From JBBROS01 sp965213845 (GTDB taxonomy: Bacteria > Pseudomonadota > Alphaproteobacteria > Acetobacterales > Acetobacteraceae), in NCBI GenBank assembly GCA_965213845.1, contig CBDCAI010000004.1, positions 1,054,001-1,118,000 of the forward strand: DNA of 64,000 nucleotides, written 5' to 3'. The position numbers and the translations under genes were made by a program. The notes beneath the pieces were generated by a model that was not told the DNA's origin, ran no database searches, and saw nothing but the letters and a program-made list of their open reading frames with translations. How positions within the stretch are numbered: the stretch's first letter is position 1; every line of letters starts with the position of its first letter. Shown piece after piece: positions 16,101-26,342 of the stretch.

Positions 16101-17798
16101 ATGCAACAGACCGGCGGCACGGCGCTCGCCCGCCAGCTCGTGCTCGAAGGCACGACCGACATCTTCGCCCTGCCCGGCATCCAGCTTGACTGGGCCATGG
16201 ACGGCCTGCGGCAGGTCCAGGCCGACATCCGCGTCATCGTGCCCCGGCACGAGCAGGCGACCTCCTACATGGCCGACGGCTATGCCCGCAGCACCGGACG
16301 GGTGGGCGCCTGCATGGTGGTGCCGGGCCCGGGCGTGCTGAACGCCATGGCGGGGCTCGCGACCGCCTATGCCAGCAACGCCCGGGTGCTGTGCATCGCC
16401 GGCGACATCAAGTCGTCCTGCCGGGGCGCAGGGCTGGGCCTGCTGCACGAGGTGCGGGGGCAGACCGAGATCCTCGGCAAGGTCACCAAGTGGCAGGGCC
16501 GGCCCGACACCCCGCGCGACATCCCGCAGACGGTGCACGCCGCCATGCACGCGGCCCGGACGGGACAGCCCCGGCCGGTCGCGCTCGAGATCGCGCACGA
16601 CCTTCTCAGCGCCGCCGACGAGATCGAGCTGGTCGCGGCGTCTCCGGCGGCACCCCCCGACGCGGTCGACCCGCAGCGCATCGAGGCCGCCGCCGCCCTG
16701 CTGGACGGGGCGCGCTTCCCCGTGATCTTCGTCGGCGGCGGGGCGCTGGCGGGCCATGCCGGCACCCCGCTCGCCGCGCTGGCCGAGCGCCTCGACGCCC
16801 CGGTGGTGATGGGCGAGAACGGGCGCGGCGCGCTGTCGGACCGGCATCCGCTCGCGCTCAACAGCCTGGCCGGGCGGGCCGTGTTCGCCCATGCCGACGT
16901 GGTGCTGGTGGTGGGCAGCCGCTTCGTCGACACCGCGGGCGGCAACCCGGCCTGGCCATCCGACCGCGCCCGTTACATATACGTTAACCTCGACCCATCG
17001 GCCTGGGCCCCGCCGCGCCGGGCCGACGTCGCGATCCTGTCCGACGCCGCCCCGGCGCTGGCGGCACTCGCCGCCGCCGTGACCCCGCGCCCGCGCGGCA
17101 TGGCGCCCCGGCTCGATGCGGTGCGCGCCTGGGCGCAGGCGCAGTCGGACCTGATCGAGCCGCAGGCTTCCTGGCTCCGCGCACTGCGCGCCGCGCTGCC
17201 CGAGGATGGGTTCCTGGTCAACGAGCTCACCCAGGTGGGGTATCTCGGGCGGTTCGCCTTCCCGGTCTATGCCCCGAACACCTTCATCACGCCGGGCTAC
17301 CAGGGCACGCTCGGCTTCGGCTACGCGACGGCCCTGGGCGTCGCGGCCGGCAACCCGGGGCGGGCCGTCGTCAGCATCAACGGCGATGGCGGGTTCAGCT
17401 ACAACATCCAGGAGCTGGCGACGGCCCGGAAGTACCGGCTGGGCGTCGTCGCCGTGGTGTTCAACGACGGACATTTCGGCAACGTGCGCACCATGCAGAA
17501 GGAACAGTTCGGCGCGGAGTACGGCGCCGACCTGTGCAACCCCGACTTCGCCAAGCTCGCCGACGCCTATGGCCTGCCCTATGCCCGCGCGGAAACGCCG
17601 GCCGCGCTGGAAGCGCTGCTCCGCTCCGCCATCGCCGCCGGCGGCCCCTGCCTGATCGAGGTCCCGGTCACCGAGATGCCGAGCCCATGGCACCTCATGC
17701 GCCTGCAGAAGCTGCCCTTCGCCAAGGCGCCGCAGCCGCCCCCGCCCAACCCGCTCGGCGAGCCCGCCGCCACGGGCGCGCCGCGCTACTCCACGTAG
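16101..17798 (+). CDS. Thiamine-diphosphate enzyme, acetolactate synthase/decarboxylase family
   Basis: A 565-residue TPP-dependent enzyme with the usual three domains: PYR at about 1-170, a central domain at 190-325 and PP at 370-540. E51 in PRHEQATSYMADGYAR activates the cofactor. G428-D429-G430 with N455 (INGDGGF ... VFNDGHFGN) forms the Mg-TPP site. No FAD-region signature settles the class, and the ilvN small subunit is absent, so a role in valine synthesis is unlikely. Benzoylformate decarboxylase, glyoxylate carboligase and sulfoacetaldehyde acetyltransferase relatives all fit. It ends in a 13-bp tail-to-tail overlap with the citryl-CoA-lyase-like gene. Confidence 0.88.
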   Translation: MQQTGGTALARQLVLEGTTDIFALPGIQLDWAMDGLRQVQADIRVIVPRHEQATSYMADGYARSTGRVGACMVVPGPGVLNAMAGLATAYASNARVLCIAGDIKSSCRGAGLGLLHEVRGQTEILGKVTKWQGRPDTPRDIPQTVHAAMHAARTGQPRPVALEIAHDLLSAADEIELVAASPAAPPDAVDPQRIEAAAALLDGARFPVIFVGGGALAGHAGTPLAALAERLDAPVVMGENGRGALSDRHPLALNSLAGRAVFAHADVVLVVGSRFVDTAGGNPAWPSDRARYIYVNLDPSAWAPPRRADVAILSDAAPALAALAAAVTPRPRGMAPRLDAVRAWAQAQSDLIEPQASWLRALRAALPEDGFLVNELTQVGYLGRFAFPVYAPNTFITPGYQGTLGFGYATALGVAAGNPGRAVVSINGDGGFSYNIQELATARKYRLGVVAVVFNDGHFGNVRTMQKEQFGAEYGADLCNPDFAKLADAYGLPYARAETPAALEALLRSAIAAGGPCLIEVPVTEMPSPWHLMRLQKLPFAKAPQPPPPNPLGEPAATGAPRYST

Positions 17799-18535
17799 GG
17801 CACGCCTTCCTCGGTCATGCGCCAGATCTCCCGCGCGGCATGGGTCTCGATCTCCTCCACGATATGCCCGGTCAGGCCCCCGGCGCGCGACACCACGGCA
17901 ATGCCGCGCATGATGCTCGTCGGGATGCCGATCTCGAGCAGGCAGGCGGCGATCGCACCCGTCGCGTTGATGGTCAGGTGCCGGCCCATGACGGTGTCGA
18001 GCTCGGTCGCCATCCGCAGCAGCAGGGCGATGTAGCGCCCGCTCAGCCCCTCCTCGGCCGCGATCTGGAACAGCCGGGGCGGGCGCGGGTCGTCGGGCTT
18101 GTGGAAGGGGTGGCCGAACCCCGGCATCGGCGTCTTCGTCGCGCGGTGCCGGCCGACGACCTCGGTGCAGTAGGCCGCAAGGTCCGGGCGGTCCACCCCC
18201 TCGGCCAGGATGCGGGCGCACCCATCCATCGTGCCGGCGAACACGTCGCCCACCGCCAGCAACCCGGCCGCGATCGCCACCTGCACCTGGTTCGGCACGC
18301 TGTCCGCCGTCAGCCGCGTGATGATCGAGCTGGGGGTCCAGCCATGCTCCATCAGGGTGACCAGGCAGGCATCCAGCACCCGCGTCTGCCCGGGCGACGG
18401 GAAGCGGTGGACGATCAGGAAATACAGCATTTCGGTGAAGCTGCGCTGGCCGACCAGGTCGTGGACCAGGTCGTGGCCCCGCACGGTGATGCTGTCCGTG
18501 TCGCTGGTGCCGATCGCGGTGGTGGTGCGGGTCAT
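17786..18535 (-). CDS. Citryl-CoA lyase / short citrate synthase family protein
   Basis: A 249-residue short citrate synthase homologue. SITVRGHDLVHDLVGQRSFTEMLYFLI, the central VPNQVQVAIAAGLLAVGDVFAGTMDG and PGFGHPFHK carry the conserved helices and histidines of the fold. Full-length citrate synthase is about 430 residues; stand-alone proteins of 250-280 residues are usually annotated citryl-CoA lyase and sit in catabolic operons. The ATG overlaps the CoA ligase stop (ATGA), so the pair is co-translated. The combination suggests a CoA thioester made by the ligase is condensed or cleaved here, possibly a 3-hydroxy-3-carboxyacyl-CoA retro-aldol step (inference). Confidence 0.8.
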   Translation of the reverse strand: MTRTTTAIGTSDTDSITVRGHDLVHDLVGQRSFTEMLYFLIVHRFPSPGQTRVLDACLVTLMEHGWTPSSIITRLTADSVPNQVQVAIAAGLLAVGDVFAGTMDGCARILAEGVDRPDLAAYCTEVVGRHRATKTPMPGFGHPFHKPDDPRPPRLFQIAAEEGLSGRYIALLLRMATELDTVMGRHLTINATGAIAACLLEIGIPTSIMRGIAVVSRAGGLTGHIVEEIETHAAREIWRMTEEGVPYVE

Positions 18536-19863
18536 GCCGGGGGCTCCGTGGCCGTCGAGAAGTCGAGCAGTTTCGTCTTGTATTCGCTGCGCTGCAGCGT
18601 GCCGTACGGCACCAGCTCGACCGCGATGGTCGCGATCAGCGCCGTGCGCACGGCGGCGGCGATCTCGGGGCCGAGCTCGACGCGGCCACCGTCCGGGCCC
18701 AGCTCCACCTGCACCGGCAGAGGCGGCTCCTGACGCACGCCCGTGTGCCGCGGCCGCACCAGGATCGCCCCGCTCACCTCCGGCACGAACCCCGCCACCA
18801 CGGACCGCACGGCCGACGGGAACAGGTTCACCCCGCGGACGATCAGCAGGTCGTCCGTCCGCCCGATGCAGCGCACCCGCGGCGTCGTGCGCCCGCAGGC
18901 ACACCGGCCCGCGTGCCAGACCACGTGATCGCGGCTGCGGAACCGCAGCATGGGCGCCGCCTCGCGCCGCAGCGCGGTGTAGACCAGCTCCCCGATCGCG
19001 CCGTCGGTCGGCTCCATCGGGCTGCCGGACACCGGGTCGATCAGCTCGACGTGCACGAAATCGCCCCCGTTGAAGTGCATGCCCTCCTGCGCCTCGCACT
19101 CGCCCCACAGCGAGATCGAGATGTCGCCGATCCCCATGGCCTCGCAGACCTTGGCGCCGAAGGCGGTCTGCAGGCGGCCGCGGATCTCCGCCTCGCCGCC
19201 CCCGGGCTCGCCGGCGACGCAGATGCGCTTCACCCCGAGCGAGGCTGGGTCGGTGCCCCGGTCGCGCAGGTGTTCCGCCAGATACAGGGCATAGGACGGG
19301 GTGCACAGCAAAGCGGGCGGGCGGATCAGCTCCAGGGCGCGCACCAGCCGGGCCGTGTTGCCGGTCCCGATCGGGATGTGGCAGACGCCGAGCTTGGCCA
19401 GCGTGTCGAGCGCCGCCCCGGCGACGAACGGCCCGGCATTGTACGTGCTCGCGACCTTCATGCCCCGGCGCAGTCCCCCCGCGTGGTAGGACCGCGCCGA
19501 GATCTCGTTCCACATCGCAAGATCAACCTCGGTGACCGGCATGTAGACCGGGTCGCCCGTGGTGCCCGAGGTCGAGTAGATCCGAACCAGCGACTCCGGG
19601 TCGGCAGCCAGGTGGTTGCCGAAGGGCGGGTGCATGGCCTGGCTGCGGCGGATCTCGTCCTTCTCCGTGAACGGCAGCCGGCCGAGATCCTCCAGTTCGC
19701 CGGCCGCGGCGGCATCGGCGATGCCGGCCGCGCGCAGCTTGTCGCGGTAGAACGCCGAACGGTCGAACAGATAGGCGATCTGCGCCCGCCAGGTCTGCCG
19801 GTCCTGCAGCCATTGTGCGGCCGGGGCCCGGGTCTCGACTTCGGGGCGGAAGATGTCGGGCAT
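18532..19863 (-). CDS. Phenylacetate-CoA ligase family AMP-forming ligase
   Basis: A 443-residue adenylate-forming enzyme of the PaaK type. The ATP-binding loop is YSTSGTTGDP, the adenine-site region is near MGIGDISISLWGECE, and the hinge and C-terminal part follow as GRTDDLLIVRGVNLFPSAVRSVV. CACGRTTPR is a Cys-containing loop also common in PaaK relatives. It activates a carboxylic acid to its CoA thioester with ATP. The gene lies downstream of a LivK-type binding protein and overlaps the citryl-CoA-lyase-like gene, so it probably activates the acid that this binding protein captures. Whether the acid is aromatic is not settled by sequence. Confidence 0.88.
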   Translation of the reverse strand: MPDIFRPEVETRAPAAQWLQDRQTWRAQIAYLFDRSAFYRDKLRAAGIADAAAAGELEDLGRLPFTEKDEIRRSQAMHPPFGNHLAADPESLVRIYSTSGTTGDPVYMPVTEVDLAMWNEISARSYHAGGLRRGMKVASTYNAGPFVAGAALDTLAKLGVCHIPIGTGNTARLVRALELIRPPALLCTPSYALYLAEHLRDRGTDPASLGVKRICVAGEPGGGEAEIRGRLQTAFGAKVCEAMGIGDISISLWGECEAQEGMHFNGGDFVHVELIDPVSGSPMEPTDGAIGELVYTALRREAAPMLRFRSRDHVVWHAGRCACGRTTPRVRCIGRTDDLLIVRGVNLFPSAVRSVVAGFVPEVSGAILVRPRHTGVRQEPPLPVQVELGPDGGRVELGPEIAAAVRTALIATIAVELVPYGTLQRSEYKTKLLDFSTATEPPA

Positions 19864-19904
19864 GTCTGGCGTTCCCTTCGGAGCAGGGCGGGGTGACGCT
19901 TGTG

Positions 19905-21116
19905 TCACTTCGCCGTGGCGCACGCGGTCTCGGAGGGCGGCGGCAGCAGCGCCTCCCCGGGCAGGGTGCGCAGGATCTTGTAGACGTCCCACTCGCCGTG
20001 CGATTCGGCCTTCGTCTTGACCTGGGCCAGGTACATGTCGCGCACCACCCGTCCATCGGGCCGGATCTTGCCGTTATGGGTCATGAAGTCCTCGATCGGC
20101 ATCTCCTTCATCTTCGCCGCGACCGTCGGGCCGTCCGCCGTGCCGGCCGCCTTCACCGCCTTCAGGTAGTGGTTGACCGCGCTGTAGTCGCCCGCCTGGA
20201 TCATGGTCGGCGGCCGCCCCATCTTGGCCTCGAAGCGCTTGGCGAAGGCCCGGGTGCCGTCGTTCTGGTCCCAGTAGTAGGCGGTCGTCACGTAGGTGCC
20301 GCCCATGACGTCGAGCCCGACGCTGTGCACGTCCGGCTCGAACAGCACCATGGCCGCGATCCTCTGGCCCGTCTTGGTCAGGCCGAACTCGGTCGCGCCC
20401 TTGATGGCGTTCACCATGTCGAGCCCGGCCAGCGCCAGGCCGAGCGCGTTGGCCCCCGAGTTCTGCACCTGCAACAGCGCCGAGGAGAAGTCGGTCGTGC
20501 CCTGCGGCACGCGGGCGGCGCCCAGCATCGTGCCGCCCAGCGCCTTCACCTGGGCCACGGTGTCGGTCTCGAGCTGGACCGCGAACGAGAAGTCGGCGGT
20601 GATGAAGAACCACTTCGTGCCGCCGGCCGCGTAGATCGCCTGCGCCGAGCCGCGCGCCAGCACCCCCGTGTCGTACGTCCACAGGAACCCGGTCGGCGAG
20701 CACGCCTTGCCGTACAGGTCCACGCTGGCCGCGGCCGAGATCAGGGTGATCTTCTGCTTCTCGCGCGCCACGTTCTGGACGGCCATGGCGATGGCCGCGT
20801 TGGGGATGTCGGCGATGGCCTCGACCCCCTCCTTGTCGATCCAGTTGCGGACCAGGTTGGAGCCGATGTCGGGCTTGGACTGCGGATCGCCGGACAGGAC
20901 CTCGATCCTGCGCCCCAGCACCGTGCCGCCGTTGTCGTCCACCGCCAGCTGCGCCGCGACGACCGACCCGCGGCCGCCGAGATCGGAGGTGGTGCCCGAC
21001 ATGTCGGACAGCACGCCGATGCGGAACGGCGGCGCGGCCGGCGCTTGCGCCCGGGCGTCCATGGCCGCCAAGGGGGCAAGCAGAAGCGCAGCCAGGACCG
21101 GCAGGGTGGGACGCAT
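19905..21116 (-). CDS. LivK-type ABC substrate-binding protein
   Basis: A 403-residue periplasmic binding protein of the branched-chain amino acid/amide class (peripla_BP_6). The signal peptide is MRPTLPVLAALLLAPLAAMDARAQA, and the mature protein opens with FRIGVLSDMSGTTSDLGGRGSV. The distal region GRVVRDMYLAQVKTKAESHGEWDVYKIL is a well-conserved family ending. No livHMGF genes adjoin it; the only complete set in the window lies at 38986-42249. Members of this class next to CoA ligases often bind aromatic or short organic acids rather than leucine (inference from context). Confidence 0.9.
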   Translation of the reverse strand: MRPTLPVLAALLLAPLAAMDARAQAPAAPPFRIGVLSDMSGTTSDLGGRGSVVAAQLAVDDNGGTVLGRRIEVLSGDPQSKPDIGSNLVRNWIDKEGVEAIADIPNAAIAMAVQNVAREKQKITLISAAASVDLYGKACSPTGFLWTYDTGVLARGSAQAIYAAGGTKWFFITADFSFAVQLETDTVAQVKALGGTMLGAARVPQGTTDFSSALLQVQNSGANALGLALAGLDMVNAIKGATEFGLTKTGQRIAAMVLFEPDVHSVGLDVMGGTYVTTAYYWDQNDGTRAFAKRFEAKMGRPPTMIQAGDYSAVNHYLKAVKAAGTADGPTVAAKMKEMPIEDFMTHNGKIRPDGRVVRDMYLAQVKTKAESHGEWDVYKILRTLPGEALLPPPSETACATAK

Positions 21117-21231
21117 CGTTCTCTCCCGTTTGTTCTTGTTGCAGGGAGTGAACCAGCAATCCCGGCGCGGCTCAAGCAGGGCCGCCGGCGGGCATGCGGG
21201 CGGCTGGAGTCCCGGCGCGTCCGGTCCCCGA

Positions 21232-21711
21232 TCAGCGGACGGGCTTCTCCATGAAGATCCGGTCGAACCCCTTCTCGCTGCCCCGGCCGATTTCGGCGAA
21301 GCCGAGCCGCAGATAGAGCGCGAGGTTTTCGGTCATGGTGACATGGGTATAGAGGCGGACACACGGCAGGCCGCGGCGGCGGGCCTCGCTCTCGGCGAAG
21401 CCGATCAGACGCCGCCCGATCCCCTGCCCCTGGGCCTCGTTCGCCACCGCCACGTTGTCGAGCAGCAGCGCGTCCTGCCCCTGGTTTTCGAGGACGACGA
21501 CGCCCTGGATCGCACCGCCTGCCTCGATCACCCAGACCTGCCCGTCCGCGATGCGCCGGGCATAGTCGTCCAGCATCGGGCCCGGTGGCTTGCCCATGCG
21601 GGCGATGTAGTGGGAGTAGGCTGCGGTCACGATCCGGCCGACTGCGCCGGCCTCGTCGGCATGCGCCGGACGCGGTGCGGCGGGGCCGGCAACAGCGGCT
21701 GTTTCGGTCAT
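21232..21711 (-). CDS. GNAT family N-acetyltransferase
   Basis: A 159-residue single-domain acetyltransferase. The acetyl-CoA pyrophosphate loop is AQGQGIGRRLI, preceded by LLLDNVAVANE and followed by LYTHVTMTENLALYLRLGFAEIGR, the standard motif A and B region. The first 15 residues are Ala/Pro-rich. It is 39 bp after the YbfB-type MFS gene on the same strand. Substrate unknown; small amines, amino acids or drugs are typical for the family. Confidence 0.88.
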   Translation of the reverse strand: MTETAAVAGPAAPRPAHADEAGAVGRIVTAAYSHYIARMGKPPGPMLDDYARRIADGQVWVIEAGGAIQGVVVLENQGQDALLLDNVAVANEAQGQGIGRRLIGFAESEARRRGLPCVRLYTHVTMTENLALYLRLGFAEIGRGSEKGFDRIFMEKPVR

Positions 21712-21750
21712 CGGAGCCTCATGAACGGGGAGCGTGACGCGCCGCCCCGA

Positions 21751-23022
21751 CTAGCCCGCGCGACCCTGTCCTGCAACAGCGGCCCCGGCGCCGCGGTCGA
21801 TCGCGGCCTCGACGAGCGCCGCCACCACCAGGGCCGAGGCCGCGGTGCCGAGCAGGGCGCCGTAACCCCCCGTGCGGGCATAGAGCCAGGCGAGCCCGTA
21901 GGCGGCGGCGGCCTGGCCGATGGCCCAGGCGACCGTCGCCTGGCTCCAGCCGCGCTGCCGGGCGGCCGGGTCGGCCCCGGCGGCCTGCTGGATCCGCGCC
22001 AGCATCGCCGTGCTGATGCCCGAGAGACAAAGCCCCGCCACGAAGGCGAACAGGGCGCTGGCGACTGGCGCGGTGACGAAGGCGAGTGCCAGCACGCAGG
22101 CGAGTTCCGTCGCGAGCACGATCCGCATGGCCGCTGCCGGGCCCGTGCGGTCGGACGTAAAGCCGACCACCACCGCGCCGAGCAGCGCGCCGAGCCCCAG
22201 CAGCACCCAGGCAAGGCTGCCGGCCGCGATCCCCCGGCCCTGGCCCCGCGCGACGTAGTCGACCAGGAACACCATGTGCGGCACCAGCCCCACGGCGCAC
22301 AGGCCATAGGTGACGGAGATGGCCACCGTTCCGCGCGGGGTGGCCGTGACCGGGGTGGCCGAGACTGGGGTGGCCGAGATCGGGGTGGCCGAGATCGGGG
22401 TGGCCGAAGCGGGGGCGGATGGAACCGCGCTCGTCGCCACCGGCGCACCCGGCACCGGGCCGGCCGGCCAGGCACGCCAGGCGAGCCCCGTCAGGGCCAG
22501 CGACGCCAGCCCCAGCGCCAACCAGGTCGCGGTCAGGCCCCAGTGCAGCAGCAGCGGCACGGCCGTGCCCGACAGCGCGATGCCGAGCCCCACGCCGGTG
22601 ATGACCAGCCCCGTGGCCAGGCCGCGCCGTGCCGCCGGCACATGGGGCAGCACGACCGAGGGCGCCAGGATCATCAGCACGCCCCCGGCGATGCCGGACA
22701 CGAGGCGCCAGACGAAGAACCACGCGAAGGGCAGCGCCGTGCAGCAGGCCAGCAGCGACACGGCCGCCGCCAGCATGCCGCCACGCAGGACGAAGGGCGC
22801 CCCCAGCCGCTCGCCCAGCGTGCGGGCCAGCAATGCCCCGCACAGGTAGCCGAGCAGGTTGGCCGCGCCGAGATAGGCTGCCGCCGCCGGGGTGAACCAG
22901 TGCTCGGCGATCAGCACGGGCAGCAGCGGCGAATAGGCGAAGCGGGCCAGCCCGTTGCCGACGAGCGCCGCGGCCGAGGCCGCGAGCACCGCCCGCCAGG
23001 GCATGGAACCGTCTGTGCTCAT
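21751..23022 (-). CDS. YbfB/YjiJ family MFS transporter
   Basis: A 423-residue twelve-helix permease. The N-terminus GNGLARFAYSPLLPVLIAEHWFTPAAAAYLGAANLLGYLCGALLA is characteristic of the YbfB/YjiJ group, whose substrates are unknown. Between the two six-helix halves (about residues 204-229) lies a run of five SATPI-like pentapeptides encoded by a 15-bp tandem repeat, unusual for this loop. It sits 67 bp downstream of the D-aminoacylase gene and could export or import a related metabolite, but nothing in the sequence shows the cargo. Confidence 0.87.
   Translation of the reverse strand: MSTDGSMPWRAVLAASAAALVGNGLARFAYSPLLPVLIAEHWFTPAAAAYLGAANLLGYLCGALLARTLGERLGAPFVLRGGMLAAAVSLLACCTALPFAWFFVWRLVSGIAGGVLMILAPSVVLPHVPAARRGLATGLVITGVGLGIALSGTAVPLLLHWGLTATWLALGLASLALTGLAWRAWPAGPVPGAPVATSAVPSAPASATPISATPISATPVSATPVTATPRGTVAISVTYGLCAVGLVPHMVFLVDYVARGQGRGIAAGSLAWVLLGLGALLGAVVVGFTSDRTGPAAAMRIVLATELACVLALAFVTAPVASALFAFVAGLCLSGISTAMLARIQQAAGADPAARQRGWSQATVAWAIGQAAAAYGLAWLYARTGGYGALLGTAASALVVAALVEAAIDRGAGAAVAGQGRAG
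22337..22411. repeat. Five 15-bp tandem repeats inside MFS gene
   Basis: Five copies of a GGGGTGGCCGAGATC-like unit run head to tail; copies 3 and 4 are identical. On the coding strand they give SATP[IV] pentapeptides in the central loop of the permease. The unit is a multiple of three, so copy-number change would keep the frame. Confidence 0.85.
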
Positions 23023-23089
23023 GGGCTCAGTCTATCGCACGCCCGGGCGATGGCGAACGCCGGTATGGCGGCCCAGCGTTGCGCCGCCC

Positions 23090-24556
23090 CTACATGGGCG
23101 CGGGCGGAGGGCTTCGCCGGAGCAGCCGCCCCGCCGGCGTGTCGGAGGCGCCCGCGCCGGCGGTGTAGACGGACCGGCCGTTGACCCAGGTTTCCAGGAT
23201 GCCGTCCGCCACCTGGCGGGGTTCGGCGAAGGTCGCGCGGTCCCGCACCGTGGTGGGGTCGAGCAGCACCAGGTCCGCGTGCGCGCCGGGCCGCAGCGTG
23301 CCGCGGTCGGCCAGGCCGAACACCGCGGCGGTGCGGCCCGTCATCTTGTGGATCGCCGTCTCGAGCGGGAAAAGCCCGAGCTCGCGGCTGTAATGGCCCA
23401 GCACGCGCGGGAAGGTGCCCCAGAGCCGCGGGTGCGGCCGTGCGGCCAGCGGGCCGCCGTCGCTGCCGATCATGGACAGCGGGTGGGCCATGATGCGCTG
23501 CACGTCCGCCTCCGCCATGCTGTGGAAGATGCCGCCGCCCGGCATCAGCCGCGCCACCGCCTCCTCCAACGAGACGCCCCACTCCGCCGCCACCTCGGTC
23601 AGCTGCCGTCCGGCCATCTCGGGGTGCGGCACGGAATACGTCACCTGCACCGGGATGTCCGCCCGCGGCTTGCGCGCCGCCAGCGACGTGGAGGCGGCGG
23701 TGTAGGGATAGACGTCGAAGGCCAGCGGATGGCGGGCGGCATGGCGCTCGATCAGCGGCAGCGTCTCGATGCTGCGGCCGTGGTTCTCGGGCAGGGCGCA
23801 TTTGTGGTGGCTGATGACCACCGGCGCCCCCACCGCCGTGCCGATCCGCAGCGTCTCCTCGATGCTGTCCAGCACCCCGTCCGCCTCGTCCCGCATGTGC
23901 GTGACGTACAGCCCGCCGGTCCCGCGCAGGGCTTCGGCGACGGCGATGACCTCGTCCGTGGGCGCATGGGCGCTGGGCGGGTAGAACAGCCCGGTCGACA
24001 GCCCGGCCGCACCCTCCTGCAGGCACTGGGTCAGCTGCCGGGCCATGGCGGCACTCTCCCGCGCCGTCGCCGGGCGGGCGGTGTCGCCCTGCATCGCGCC
24101 GATCCGCAACGACATGTGGCCGATCAGCGCCAGCGTGTTGACCGAGGACGGCGTGCGCACCAGGCGCTCGGCATAGGCGGCGAAGCTGTCGAAGATCCAC
24201 CATTCCGGGGCGCACACGCCGTCGAGCGGCGGCGGGGGCCGGGTCTGCATCGGCACGGGCGAGAGGCTGATGCCGCAATTGCCGACCACGACCGTCGTCA
24301 CCCCCTGGGAGGTCTTGCACAGCATGCAGGCGGGCCCGCACAGCACGACCTGGTCGTCGTGCGTATGGGCGTCGATGAAGCCCGGCGCCAGCACCCGGCC
24401 CTGCGCCAGCACCTCCCGCGTGGCGCTGGCGCTGCCCAGCTCGCCCATGGCCACGATGCGGTCGCCGGTCACGGCCAGGTCGCCCCGCGTGCCCGGGGCG
24501 CCGGTGCCGTCGATCAGGACTGCGTCACGGACGATGAGGTCGCAGCGCAATGTCAT
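23090..24556 (-). CDS. N-acyl-D-amino-acid deacylase family amidohydrolase
   Basis: A 488-residue zinc amidohydrolase of the D-aminoacylase (EC 3.5.1.81) family. The metal site HTH lies at H64/H66 in PGFIDAHTHDDQ, the bridging cysteine is C94 in VVGNCGIS, and further ligands lie in YVTHMRDEADG, VISHHKCALPENHG and MIGSDGG, all in family order. It hydrolyses N-acyl groups from D-amino acids or N-terminal residues. The ATG overlaps the stop of the DppF-like ATPase gene (ATGA), so it is co-translated with a complete peptide importer, strongly suggesting that it processes imported N-acylated amino acids or peptides in the cytoplasm. Confidence 0.9.
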   Translation of the reverse strand: MTLRCDLIVRDAVLIDGTGAPGTRGDLAVTGDRIVAMGELGSASATREVLAQGRVLAPGFIDAHTHDDQVVLCGPACMLCKTSQGVTTVVVGNCGISLSPVPMQTRPPPPLDGVCAPEWWIFDSFAAYAERLVRTPSSVNTLALIGHMSLRIGAMQGDTARPATARESAAMARQLTQCLQEGAAGLSTGLFYPPSAHAPTDEVIAVAEALRGTGGLYVTHMRDEADGVLDSIEETLRIGTAVGAPVVISHHKCALPENHGRSIETLPLIERHAARHPLAFDVYPYTAASTSLAARKPRADIPVQVTYSVPHPEMAGRQLTEVAAEWGVSLEEAVARLMPGGGIFHSMAEADVQRIMAHPLSMIGSDGGPLAARPHPRLWGTFPRVLGHYSRELGLFPLETAIHKMTGRTAAVFGLADRGTLRPGAHADLVLLDPTTVRDRATFAEPRQVADGILETWVNGRSVYTAGAGASDTPAGRLLRRSPPPAPM

Positions 24557-25382
24557 GCAGGCTCCTTGCGGGCGGGTCCCTGCGGGACGGCCCGCACTGG
24601 TCCCTTCGGGATGGCATCGATCAGCAGGCTTGTGTAGGGGTGGGCCGGGCGGTGCAGGACCGAGGCGGGCGGCCCGCGTTCGACCACCTGGCCCCGCTGC
24701 ATGACCAGCACCTGGTCGCACAGATGGTGCACGAGGGCGAGGTCGTGGCTGATGAACACCAGCGTCAGGCCCAGCTCCCGCCGCAGCTGCAGCAGCAGCC
24801 GCATGATCTGCGCCTGCAGCGACACGTCCAGCGCCGACACCGGCTCGTCGGCGACGACGAGGTCCGGCGAGACGGCGAGCGCCCGGGCGATGGCGACGCG
24901 CTGCTTCTGCCCGCCCGAAAGCTGGTGCGGGTAGTTGCCGCGCATGGCGGGGGCGAGGCCCACGCGCTCCAGCAGGGCGGCGGCGGCCTCGGGCCGGGCG
25001 GCGCGCGGCAGACCGGCCAGCCCCAGGCTCTCGCCCAGCACACGGCCCACCGTCTTGCGCGGGTTCAACGAGCCGCCGGGGTCCTGGAACACCATCTGCA
25101 CCCGGCGGCGCGCCTGGCGCCGGGCGGCGCCGCGCAGGGTGGAAAGATCGGTCCCGTCCAGCCGGATGGTGCCGGCGGTGGGTGGCTCGATCCCCAGCAT
25201 CATGCGGGCCAGGGTGGACTTGCCGCTGCCGCTCTCGCCCACCACGCCCAGCACCTGGCCGCGCGGCAGCACCAGGCTGACATCCTGCACCGCCATCACG
25301 GGGCGGGCGCGGTGCAGCAGCCGGGCGACGGGCCCGCCCTGCCCATAGCGCTTGGACACATGCTCCAGCGTCAGAAGCGCGG

Positions 25383-25386
<4 letters not shown>
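24553..25386 (-). CDS. Peptide ABC transporter ATPase (DppF/OppF-like)
   Basis: A 277-residue ABC ATPase with Walker A GESGSGKST, Q-loop FQDPGGSLNPRKTV, signature LSGGQKQRVAIARAL, Walker B LVVADEPVSALD and the switch histidine in VFISHD. The C-terminal HPYTSLLIDAIP is the oligopeptide-type extension. It starts by ATGA overlap with the stop of the DppD-like gene and overlaps the deacylase gene at its end. This is the second of the two ATPases that power the importer. Confidence 0.92.

Positions 25387-26341
<955 letters not shown>

Positions 26342-26342
<1 letters not shown>

Noticed and set aside
16101..17798. ilvB acetolactate synthase for branched-chain amino acid synthesis
   Set aside because: No ilvN or ilvC neighbour; it lies in a catabolic setting beside an IclR regulator.
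22337..22411. CRISPR-like array
   Set aside because: Units are 15 bp with no spacers and lie in frame inside a transporter gene.
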